From NCBI RefSeq assembly GCF_028710545.1, contig NZ_JAQTTX010000027.1:1-34027 (forward strand): a DNA stretch of 34,027 bases, in the 5' to 3' direction. The DNA comes from Halothiobacillus sp. (GTDB taxonomy: Bacteria > Pseudomonadota > Gammaproteobacteria > Halothiobacillales > Halothiobacillaceae). Position numbers and translations under genes: made by a program. A model generated the notes under the pieces. That model made no database searches, had not been told where the DNA came from, and saw only the letters and a program-made list of their open reading frames with translations. Every line of letters begins with the position of its first letter. Position 1 is the first letter of the stretch. Below, piece after piece: positions 27,005 to 34,027 of this stretch.

Positions 27005-30000
27005 ATGTTAAAAGCCGTGATTAACGCCTCGATCAACAATCGAGTGCTGGTGCTCCTGCTGGCTGCCATTCTGGCGGTGGTCGGCTGGTATTCGTGGAAA
27101 GCAACGCCGCTGGATGCGATTCCCGATCTTTCCGATACTCAGGTCATCATCAAAACCACCTATCCCGGTCAGTCGCCCCAAGTGGTGCAGGATCAGGTGA
27201 CCTATCCGTTGACGACGGCGCTGCTCTCCGTGCCCGGCTCGACGGCGGTGCGGGGTTATTCGTTCTATGGCGATTCGTATATTTATGTCACATTCAAGGA
27301 TGGCACGAACCTGTACTGGGCGCGCTCAAGGGTGCTTGAGTATCTCAATCAGGCGCGTTCCAGTCTGCCTGCTGGCGTGGAGCCACAACTCGGCCCGGAT
27401 GCGACGGGCGTGGGTTGGGTGTATGAGTACGCGCTCACCGACCCCTCGGGCCAGATGAATCTGTCGCAACTGACGACCTTGCAGAACTGGTTCTTGAAAT
27501 TCCAGTTGCAGACCGTGCCTGGAGTCTCGGAGGTCGCGACAGTGGGCGGCATGGTGCGCGAGTACCAGATCGTGGTGGATCCCGATCGTCTGCGTGCGTT
27601 CGGCGTGTCGCTCGCCACGCTGCGTAAGGCCGTGGCCGATGCTAATAAGGAAGTCGGCGGCGGCGTGCTGGAGCTCGGTGGCGCTGAATATATGGTCACC
27701 AGCCGGGGCTATCTTAAAAGCGTGGCCGACATCGAACGCATTCCGGTGGGCGTGACCCAAAGCGGCACACCGATTCTGGTGCGGGATCTGGGCACGGTTC
27801 GCCTGGGACCGGCGCCGCGGCGGGGGGTGGCCGATCTCGATGGCAACGGCGAAGTGGTTGGCGGCATCATTGTGATGCGCTCCGGTGAGAATGCGCGTCA
27901 GGTCATCGATGCGGTGAAGACCAAAATCGAACACTTGAAACCAAGCCTGCCCAAAGGAGTGGAAATCGTGCCCGTGTATGACCGCTCCGGCGTCATCAAC
28001 CGGGCGGTAGATACCCTGAGCAGCAAACTGGTCGAGGAATTCCTCGTGGTGGCGCTGGTGTGTGCGATTTTCCTGTGGCACCTGCGTTCGGCGCTCGTGG
28101 CGATCATCGGCCTGCCCCTGGGCGTGTTGATGGCCTTCATCGTGATGCACGTACAAGGCATCAACGCCAACATCATGTCGCTCGGTGGCATTGCGATTGC
28201 CATCGGCGCGATGGTCGATGCCGCCATTGTGATGATCGAAAACGCCCACCGGCATCTGGTGGCCTGGCGCGAGACGCACGGCAGCCCGCCCAAAGGTGAC
28301 GATCATTGGCGCTTGATCGCCCAATCAGCGGGAGAGGTCGGGCCGGCGCTGTTTTTCTCGCTGCTCATCATCACCCTCTCGTTCATTCCCGTGTTCACAC
28401 TGCAGGCACAGGAAGGGCGCATGTTCGCCCCGCTGGCCTTCACCAAAACCTATGCGATGGCGGCGGCGGCGGGCCTGGCGATTACGTTGATCCCGGTGTT
28501 GATGGGGTATTTCATTCGCGGCCGGATTCCGCGAGAAGAAGCCAATCCGCTCAATCGCTTCTTGATTGCGCTCTACCGTCCGATTCTGCGTGCCGTGCTT
28601 CACTTTCCCAAAACCCTGCTGGCGATCAGTCTGATCTTCATGCTCTCGGCGATATTGCCTTTGGCCGGCGTGGGCGGGTATCTGGCCCCGCTCAAATGGG
28701 TGGGCGGCAGCGCCTGGCAGTTGCACGTCAGCGACTGGCAAAACGATTGGGCCAAGCGTTGGGCAAGCACATTCTCATTCGCGCCCAAAATAGCGGAACT
28801 GGGCCGGGGCTTGGGAAGCGAGTTCATGCCGACCTTGGATGAAGGCGATTTGCTTTATATGCCCACCACCGCGCCGGGGTTGTCCATCGGGGATGCGCGC
28901 TTGCTGTTGCAGCAGGTCGACGCGCTGATTGCCGAAGAGCCGGTCGTCAAATCCGTGTTTGGCAAGATCGGCCGGGCGGCCACGGCCACTGATCCCGCGC
29001 CGCTGACCATGATCGAGACCACGATTCAGTTCAAGCCCAAAAGCGAATGGCCCGAGGGCATGACGCTGCAAAAGGTGATCGACAACCTCAATCAGAAGAT
29101 TCAGTTTCCGGGGCTGAACAATGCCTGGGTCATGCCGATCAAGACGCGGATTGACATGCAAACCACGGGGATTCAAACCCCGGTGGGTGTCAAGATCACC
29201 GGGCCCGATCTTCATCAGATCGACCGGATCGGCAAGCAGGTCGAGGCGGTGTTGCAGACCGTGCCGGGCACGCGAACGGCCTATGCCGACCGCACCAACG
29301 GCGGGCGTTACATCGAAATCACACCAGATCGGATCAAGGCCGCGCGATTTGGTTTGAACATCGGTGAAATTCAGGATGTCATCAGCTCGGCGGTCGGCGG
29401 GGTGGAAGTCACGCAAACCGTCGAAGGGCTGGAGCGTTTTCCCGTGAGTATTCGTTATCCGCGCGCCGATCGGGATAGCGTGAGCAAGCTCAAGGACTTG
29501 CCGATCGTGACACCGACCGGCGCCACGGTGGCATTGGGGCAGATTGCCACGATTCAGGTCACCGATGGCCCGCCGATGATCCGCTCCGAGGACAGCCGAC
29601 CCGCCGGTTTCGTGTTCGTCACCACCCAAGGGGTCGATCTGGGCGGTTATGTGAGCAACGCACGCCGGATCGTGGCGGACAAGGTGAACTTGCCGCCGGG
29701 CTATGCCATCAGCTGGACGGGCCAATACCAGTACCTGCAACGGGCCACGGAACGCCTCAAGCAGGTCGTTCCCCTGACGCTTGCCATCATCTTCGTGCTG
29801 TTATTCCTGATCTTCCGGCATGGTGGCAAGGCCAGCTTGATCATGGTGACGCTCCCGTTTGCCCTGGTCGGCGGCTTTTGGCTGTTGTGGGCCTTGGGGT
29901 TCGAGTTGTCGATCGCGGTCGCGGTCGGCTTCATTGCGCTGGCGGGCGTGGCCGCGGAGTTCGGCGTGGTGATGCTGATCTATCTCGATCACGCCATCGA

Positions 30001-30277
30001 GGATCGACGCCGCGCCGGACGGCTGAACACCCGAACCGATCTGGCCGAGGCGATCATGGAAGGCGCGGTGTTGCGCGTTCGACCCAAGGCCATGACCGTG
30101 GCGGTGATTCTGGCGGGCCTGATCCCGATTCTGGTCGGGCACGGTACCGGTTCGGAAGTCATGAGCCGCATCGCCGCCCCCATGATCGGCGGTATGATCA
30201 CCGCCCCGTTACTCTCCATGCTGCTGCTTCCCGCCGTGTATTGGTTGTGGCAGCGACGGCATTTGCCTGCAGGGTGA
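27005..30277 (+). CDS. cusA: CusA-type heavy-metal RND efflux pump
   Basis: A 1090-residue inner-membrane proton-driven pump of the HME-RND group. The N-terminus MLKAVINASINNRVLVLLLA and SWKATPLDAIPDLSDTQVII are diagnostic. The proton-relay aspartate lies in GAMVDAAIVMIENAHRHL (about residue 403). The porter region contains EFMPTLDEGDLLYMPTTAPG, whose methionines suit Cu(I)/Ag(I) rather than zinc. About 12 membrane helices are visible in two halves. It follows cusB by 12 bases. A small hairpin (30297-30311) after the stop may weakly end the transcript. Substrate assignment to copper and silver rests on family motifs plus the cop genes next door. Confidence 0.94.
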   Translation: MLKAVINASINNRVLVLLLAAILAVVGWYSWKATPLDAIPDLSDTQVIIKTTYPGQSPQVVQDQVTYPLTTALLSVPGSTAVRGYSFYGDSYIYVTFKDGTNLYWARSRVLEYLNQARSSLPAGVEPQLGPDATGVGWVYEYALTDPSGQMNLSQLTTLQNWFLKFQLQTVPGVSEVATVGGMVREYQIVVDPDRLRAFGVSLATLRKAVADANKEVGGGVLELGGAEYMVTSRGYLKSVADIERIPVGVTQSGTPILVRDLGTVRLGPAPRRGVADLDGNGEVVGGIIVMRSGENARQVIDAVKTKIEHLKPSLPKGVEIVPVYDRSGVINRAVDTLSSKLVEEFLVVALVCAIFLWHLRSALVAIIGLPLGVLMAFIVMHVQGINANIMSLGGIAIAIGAMVDAAIVMIENAHRHLVAWRETHGSPPKGDDHWRLIAQSAGEVGPALFFSLLIITLSFIPVFTLQAQEGRMFAPLAFTKTYAMAAAAGLAITLIPVLMGYFIRGRIPREEANPLNRFLIALYRPILRAVLHFPKTLLAISLIFMLSAILPLAGVGGYLAPLKWVGGSAWQLHVSDWQNDWAKRWASTFSFAPKIAELGRGLGSEFMPTLDEGDLLYMPTTAPGLSIGDARLLLQQVDALIAEEPVVKSVFGKIGRAATATDPAPLTMIETTIQFKPKSEWPEGMTLQKVIDNLNQKIQFPGLNNAWVMPIKTRIDMQTTGIQTPVGVKITGPDLHQIDRIGKQVEAVLQTVPGTRTAYADRTNGGRYIEITPDRIKAARFGLNIGEIQDVISSAVGGVEVTQTVEGLERFPVSIRYPRADRDSVSKLKDLPIVTPTGATVALGQIATIQVTDGPPMIRSEDSRPAGFVFVTTQGVDLGGYVSNARRIVADKVNLPPGYAISWTGQYQYLQRATERLKQVVPLTLAIIFVLLFLIFRHGGKASLIMVTLPFALVGGFWLLWALGFELSIAVAVGFIALAGVAAEFGVVMLIYLDHAIEDRRRAGRLNTRTDLAEAIMEGAVLRVRPKAMTVAVILAGLIPILVGHGTGSEVMSRIAAPMIGGMITAPLLSMLLLPAVYWLWQRRHLPAG

Positions 30278-30296
30278 AAACGAGCCCCCGTGTTTC

Positions 30297-30311
30297 AGCC
30301 ATCAAATGGCT
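30297..30311 (+). terminator. Weak hairpin after cusA
   Basis: AGCCAT and ATGGCT pair around CAA, followed by only two T residues. This is a poor terminator candidate and the only one between cusA and the short frame at 30405. Confidence 0.25.
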
Positions 30312-30404
30312 TTGAGCGAGTTCACCGCGTGGCTGAGCGCGCGGTATCTCGTTTCATCGAAATTTGCTGTGAGGACATTCTCAACATAAAGGAGGACGAG
30401 CGAC

Positions 30405-30521
30405 ATGACGAAGGCAATCATCGGGTTACATGGCTCATCCCTGTGCCGCACGGAACCGCTGATTAAATCAGCGGTTACTTTTGTCTTTTTGTCCGGATTT
30501 TATCGCTTGATGTCGCGATAG
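30405..30521 (+). CDS. Short orphan frame with strong ribosome site, possibly a truncated gene
   Basis: A 38-codon frame starting MTKAIIGLHGSSLCRTEP. A very good ribosome site (AAAGGAGG, 30388-30395) lies nine bases upstream. From codon 17 onward it reads through the palindromic repeat at 30452-30480, and its last seven codons overlap the toxin remnant on the other strand. I do not recognise the product. The strong start joined to unrelated sequence suggests a gene whose 3' part was lost or replaced when the repeat or the toxin-antitoxin locus arrived. It could also be a real small peptide at the end of the cus operon. Confidence 0.35.
   Translation: MTKAIIGLHGSSLCRTEPLIKSAVTFVFLSGFYRLMSR
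30452..30480. repeat. Dispersed palindromic repeat, copy 2
   Basis: AACCGCTGATT (30454-30464) and AATCAGCGGTT (30466-30476) form a perfect 11-base inverted repeat around one A, followed by ACTTTT. It shares core and flanks with 129-159. As RNA on the plus strand it could act as a terminator for the cus operon. Confidence 0.65.
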
Positions 30522-30779
30522 AAGTTTTCATGCGGCCCAATCGCTTCGAGATAGATTAGCCGCACCGTTTCATCAAGCGTGTAACCAAGCAGATACAGCT
30601 GGTTATGGCTGTGGAATTTGTACACAAATAAATCAGCAAGATCCCCCCTTCTTTCGCTCCCCGACGCTGGGATCGGCGGCCACTACCGCTGCGGCGATAT
30701 CGACATCGGCGGCCACCTGGTCATGAAGTTTCTTGTAGGCACGGGCAAAACGACGGGTTTGTTTGAGCGCGAAGCGCAT
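30500..30779 (-). pseudogene. RelE/ParE-type toxin gene with a frameshift
   Basis: Reading from the ATG at 30779 the frame gives MRFALKQTRRFARAYKKLHD and then stops after 48 codons (TGA at 30635-30633). Removing one G from the run of six (plus strand CCCCCC, 30643-30648) restores the frame. It then continues with KGDLADLFVYKFHSHNQLYL and ends GPHENFYRDIKR at 30500, giving 92 residues, a usual RelE/ParE toxin length and ending. The start overlaps the antitoxin stop by one base (TGATG). The gene is either dead, phase-variable through the G-run, rescued by slippage, or a sequencing error. Toxin identity is from sequence feel: the long helical start, and the HNxLYLLGY and HENFYRD motifs. Confidence 0.8.
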
Positions 30780-31006
30780 CAACGCGATTTTCTAGGAACG
30801 AAAGCGGTAGCCTCTGCGCGTGGTTCGGCCAAAGAGACCAGTGATTCGGCAATGAAGCTGACGGGCAGATCAGGATTATCGAGTGCAGCACGCCCAACCT
30901 TTGCCCAATATTCGACTTGGCCTGCAATACTGCGGTGCTCGGTCAATGCCTCACTGCGTGCCTGCTCATACAGAGTCTGGTCAATGCGGATCGAAGTGGA
31001 TGACAT
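30779..31006 (-). CDS. ParD-like antitoxin
   Basis: A 75-residue antitoxin. The N-terminus SSTSIRIDQTLYEQARSEA resembles a ribbon-helix-helix DNA-binding start. The segment RSIAGQVEYWAKVGRAALDN matches the ParD-like family that pairs with RelE/ParE toxins. The C-terminal tail (PRAEATAFVPRKSR) would be the toxin-binding part. The ATG at 31006 is chosen because AGGAGG (complement of 31018-31023) lies 11 bases upstream. An upstream in-frame start at 31138 would run into the neighbouring gene. It should neutralise the toxin and repress its own operon; with the toxin broken it may be left alone. Confidence 0.75.
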   Translation of the reverse strand: MSSTSIRIDQTLYEQARSEALTEHRSIAGQVEYWAKVGRAALDNPDLPVSFIAESLVSLAEPRAEATAFVPRKSR

Positions 31007-31088
31007 TTTTTGCTTTACCTCCTGTGTTGCCACAATTGTAGTGGCGGGCGCTGCGGCTTTCAATTCGTGTTGCTCGAAACGGCGCGAA

Positions 31089-31787
31089 TCAACTGACTTG
31101 GATATTCCAGATCGCCGAGCCGATGGTGTACAGGCCAAAACCGAGCACGGCGGCGCCGGCGATCCAACGCACCCATTTTTGACGGGTCAGGGCGGAGAGC
31201 TGGGCGGCGAACGCGCCCATCAGCAGCAGATTCGGCAGCGTGCCGAGGCCAAACCCCAGCATCAGCAGCGCACCCTGAGCCGCGCTGCCTGCCGAAAGTG
31301 CCCAAATCAGCACGCTGTACACCAGCCCGCAGGGCAACCAGCCCCAAACAAACCCCAGCAGCAATGCCTGCTTCGGGGTTCTGACCGGCATCAGCTTGCG
31401 GCCCAGCGGTTCGATGTAGCGCCATAATCGCGAACCGACGCGTTCGATGCGCGTGAGCCCGAACCACCAGCCGCCTACGTACAGCCCCATCAGCACCATG
31501 AAACCACCGGCGATCATAAGCAAATACAGTTGCGCGTGCTGCATGGGGATCAGCGACAGACCCAGCGCGCCGATCAAACCGGCAATGGCACCCGCGACCA
31601 CGTAAGAGGTAATCCGTGCGAGATTATAGGCAAGCAGATAGGGTAGAAGCTGGCCGGGCGTGGCGCGTTTTTCCGGCGGCAGGCCGAAGGTAAGCGCGCC
31701 GACAATGCCGCCGCACATGCCGATGCAATGTACGCCGCCAAAAAATCCGACCAGCAAGGCCGCCCAAAATGTCATATCTGCGGGCAT
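31089..31787 (-). CDS. CcoH/DsbD_2-type membrane protein (TauE/SafE-like)
   Basis: A 232-residue membrane protein with six or seven hydrophobic helices. GGVHCIGMCGGIVGAL near the N-terminus and WGWLPCGLVYSVL in the middle are the paired Cys/Met and PCG motifs of the DsbD_2 (cytochrome biogenesis) family, often labelled sulfite exporter. Members usually sit in cco clusters and help deliver copper or assemble cbb3 oxidase; no cco genes are here. A role in copper traffic beside the efflux island is inference. AGGAG lies five bases before the ATG at 31787. It is divergent from hrpA, with 154 bases between starts. Confidence 0.75.
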   Translation of the reverse strand: MPADMTFWAALLVGFFGGVHCIGMCGGIVGALTFGLPPEKRATPGQLLPYLLAYNLARITSYVVAGAIAGLIGALGLSLIPMQHAQLYLLMIAGGFMVLMGLYVGGWWFGLTRIERVGSRLWRYIEPLGRKLMPVRTPKQALLLGFVWGWLPCGLVYSVLIWALSAGSAAQGALLMLGFGLGTLPNLLLMGAFAAQLSALTRQKWVRWIAGAAVLGFGLYTIGSAIWNIQVS

Positions 31788-31941
31788 GAAATCTCCTGAA
31801 TCAAATGTCTTCGATTAAACGTAGGTTGCGGCACAGGGGGCGATGCCAATTCCCCTCAAAGTCCGACAGGCCCCGGTTGGACTTATTCAGACAATGATTA
31901 AGCCACTTGATTCGCGTCCGGGTATCCCCAACACTGACGGC

Positions 31942-34027
31942 ATGAATTCAACACCACGCCAATCGCGGGATGCCGTCTCTTCCCGACCGACGCCATTATC
32001 CCCCCAGCCCGCCGATATTATCGATTTTTTGCGGACGAATCTGGTCGAGCTGCCGCTTGTCGATCAACCGGCCCTGTCCCGCCGGTTGGCCGGAGCCGAG
32101 CGTGCCTTGCAGCAGAATCGGCTGGATGCGGGGCGGCTGGGCGAATTGGTCAACGCTTTCGAGGCCAGCGCGGCCTTGTTGACCGAGCGCCGTTCGGTGG
32201 TTTTGACCATCGATTATCCCGCAGAGCTCCCCGTCAGCGGCCAGCGCGAGGCGATCATGGATTTGATCCGCGCGCATCAGGTTGTGATCGTGGCGGGGGA
32301 GACAGGTTCCGGCAAAACCACCCAGCTGCCCAAGATGCTGCTGGAACTCGGTTACGGCATCAAAGGGCTGATCGGCCACACCCAGCCCCGGCGCATCGCG
32401 GCGCGTAACGTGGCGAGTCGTCTGGCCGAAGAGCTGGGCGTAACGGGGTCGGGTGTGGTCGGGTACAAGGTGCGTTTTTCCGATCAGACGCGGGTGCAGA
32501 GCCGCGTTGCGGTGATGACCGATGGCATTTTATTGGCCGAAATTCACAGCGATCCGGATCTGTTGCGCTACGACGCGCTCATCATCGACGAAGCGCACGA
32601 GCGCAGCCTGAACATCGATTTTCTGCTCGGCATCGTGCGGCGCCTGCTGGATCGTCGCCCTGATTTTCGTCTGGTGATTACATCGGCCACGATCGATACC
32701 GAGCGATTCGCCCTGCATTTTGCCCGTAAGGACGCGTCGGGCGAGCCGCGTCCGGCACCCGTCATCACCGTGGCGGGGCGGAGTTTTCCGGTTGAGTATC
32801 GCTATCGTCCATTGACTGTCGCGCCGAATGAGGCTTTAGATGAAGCGGAAGAAGAGCGGGATCTGGCCGCTGCCGTCGTGGCCGCTGTCGATGAATTGCA
32901 GGCAGAAGCGCAAACGACCAGTGGCGGCGATATTCTGGTCTTCCTGCCGGGCGAACGGGAAATTCGCGAGTGCGCCCACCGGCTGGGGCGGCATGGATTG
33001 CGCCATACGGAGATTTTGCCGTTATTTGCACGTTTGTCAGCCGCCGAGCAGCAGCGGATTTTTGCGCCGCATACGGGGCGGCGCATCGTGCTGACCACGA
33101 ACGTGGCCGAAACCTCACTCACCGTGCCCGGCATTCATTATGTGATCGATTCGGGGTTGGCGCGGATTGCCCGTTACAGCCCGCGCTCACGGGTGCAAAA
33201 ACTGGCGGTGGAAGCGATTTCGCAGGCATCGGCGAACCAGCGGGCGGGCCGTTGTGGCCGAATCGCGCCCGGCGTGTGCATCCGTCTGTTCGACGAGCAG
33301 GATTTTTCCGGTCGCCCCGCGTTTACCGATCCCGAAATTTTGCGTACCAACCTTGCCTCGGTAGTGTTGCGGTTGATCGAATTGCGCTTGGGCGAGCCGG
33401 AGCATTTCCCGTTCATCGAACCGCCCGATTCACGCCAACTCGCCGGTGCCCGCCGCCTGTTGTTCGAGCTGGGCGCACTGGACGAGCGTCAGCGCATCAC
33501 CAAGCTGGGGCGCCAGTTGGCGCGATTGCCAGTCGACCCGACTTTGGGCAGGATGGTGTTGTCTGTCTTGTCGAATGCGGATGCCACGTCGCTGGATACC
33601 CTGATCGTCGTGGCCTTTCTGTCGATACAAGACCCGCGTGAACGCCCGGCCGATCACGCGCAGGCCGCCGATCAGGCGCAACAGGCATTCCGCGTGGCCG
33701 ACTCGGATTTCGCGGGCATTCTGGCCCTGTGGGATCAATGGCATACCGTGGTTCGACACGAAAATCAGCGCAAGCGACGCGACTGGGCGAAAAAGCATTT
33801 CCTCTCGTATAATCGGCTGCTCGAATGGCACGATCTGTTCGGCCAGTTGCGCGAACAGGCCGATGAAATCGGACAGGTCAAACTGCCCGATCCGACGCCT
33901 TTGCCCATAATTGTTGACGGCGATGAAGCGCCGCTGCGTGCGCGGCTCGATGCCCTGCATCAGGCGATGCTGCCGGGTTTGCTGGCACAGATCGGTCTGC
34001 GTGATGAAGCCACGCGAACAGACAAGA
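31942..34027 (+). CDS. hrpA: ATP-dependent RNA helicase HrpA (3' end beyond window)
   Basis: A DEAH-box helicase of which 695 codons are visible; the frame runs open to the window edge. HrpA proteins are about 1300 residues, so roughly half is present. Visible motifs are Walker A AGETGSGKTTQLPKM (motif I, about residue 117), TQPRRIAARNVA (Ia), IIDEAHERSLNIDF (DEAH, II), TSATID (III), TTNVAETSLTVPGI (V) and SANQRAGRCGRIAPG (VI). It has been linked to rescue of collided ribosomes and mRNA processing. The start at 31942 has no clear ribosome site but no better start lies upstream. The N-terminal leader before the helicase core is about 100 residues, normal for HrpA. Confidence 0.95.
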   Translation, partial: MNSTPRQSRDAVSSRPTPLSPQPADIIDFLRTNLVELPLVDQPALSRRLAGAERALQQNRLDAGRLGELVNAFEASAALLTERRSVVLTIDYPAELPVSGQREAIMDLIRAHQVVIVAGETGSGKTTQLPKMLLELGYGIKGLIGHTQPRRIAARNVASRLAEELGVTGSGVVGYKVRFSDQTRVQSRVAVMTDGILLAEIHSDPDLLRYDALIIDEAHERSLNIDFLLGIVRRLLDRRPDFRLVITSATIDTERFALHFARKDASGEPRPAPVITVAGRSFPVEYRYRPLTVAPNEALDEAEEERDLAAAVVAAVDELQAEAQTTSGGDILVFLPGEREIRECAHRLGRHGLRHTEILPLFARLSAAEQQRIFAPHTGRRIVLTTNVAETSLTVPGIHYVIDSGLARIARYSPRSRVQKLAVEAISQASANQRAGRCGRIAPGVCIRLFDEQDFSGRPAFTDPEILRTNLASVVLRLIELRLGEPEHFPFIEPPDSRQLAGARRLLFELGALDERQRITKLGRQLARLPVDPTLGRMVLSVLSNADATSLDTLIVVAFLSIQDPRERPADHAQAADQAQQAFRVADSDFAGILALWDQWHTVVRHENQRKRRDWAKKHFLSYNRLLEWHDLFGQLREQADEIGQVKLPDPTPLPIIVDGDEAPLRARLDALHQAMLPGLLAQIGLRDEATRTDK

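Noticed and set aside
27326..28324. 332-codon minus-strand frame inside cusA
   Set aside because: Antisense shadow of a high-GC gene; composition is His/Arg/Gln-rich and no family is recognisable.
30618..31427. 269-codon plus-strand frame over the toxin-antitoxin and DsbD_2 genes
   Set aside because: It is antisense to three recognisable genes and changes composition along its length.

Overview
The window looks like a chromosomal segment of a gammaproteobacterium. The rplU-rpmA-obgE-proB cluster, the DUF4124-ntrB-ntrC order, class I purE-purK and the phoU/ppk1 pair are all typical of that class. My impression is a Halothiobacillus-like or otherwise free-living chemolithotroph. That placement rests on protein feel and gene mix and was not checked by a search. 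I see no rRNA, tRNA or CRISPR array.

Left part (1-10317), nearly all on the minus strand. At the very edge are the first 11 codons of what may be an IS1380-type transposase, then a small palindrome, then dapC (lysine/diaminopimelate synthesis). A glyoxalase-fold gene lies divergently from dapC. Next, reading leftward from 10317, come a SLAC1/TehA-type channel, then SirB2-purE-purK, a DUF4124 protein, the nitrogen two-component pair ntrB-ntrC, a ParA-type ATPase without ParB, and an NlpE-like/META lipoprotein.

Middle (10469-18025). An orphan CbiM-like membrane permease is followed by a 363-base gene-free stretch. That stretch holds four back-to-back hairpins and the leader of a small periplasmic cytochrome c. 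Next are phoU and ppk1 (divergent; phosphate and polyphosphate control), then the rplU-rpmA-obgE-proB block on the minus strand.

Copper island (about 18190-30300, plus strand). A CopL-like Cys/His/Met-rich small protein is followed by CopA (periplasmic multicopper oxidase with a Met-rich insert), CopB (outer-membrane), a SHOCT-domain membrane protein, a second Tat-type multicopper oxidase, and a complete CusCBA-type RND efflux system. The adaptor CusB carries two nearly identical heavy-metal-binding domains. Together they would oxidise or bind Cu(I) in the periplasm and pump it out of the cell.

Right edge (30405-34027). A 38-codon orphan frame with a strong ribosome site runs into a second copy of the left-edge palindrome. 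Then come a ParD-like antitoxin with a RelE/ParE-type toxin broken by one extra G in a G6 run (minus strand), a CcoH/DsbD_2-type membrane protein (minus strand), and the first 695 codons of the RNA helicase gene hrpA, which continues past the window.
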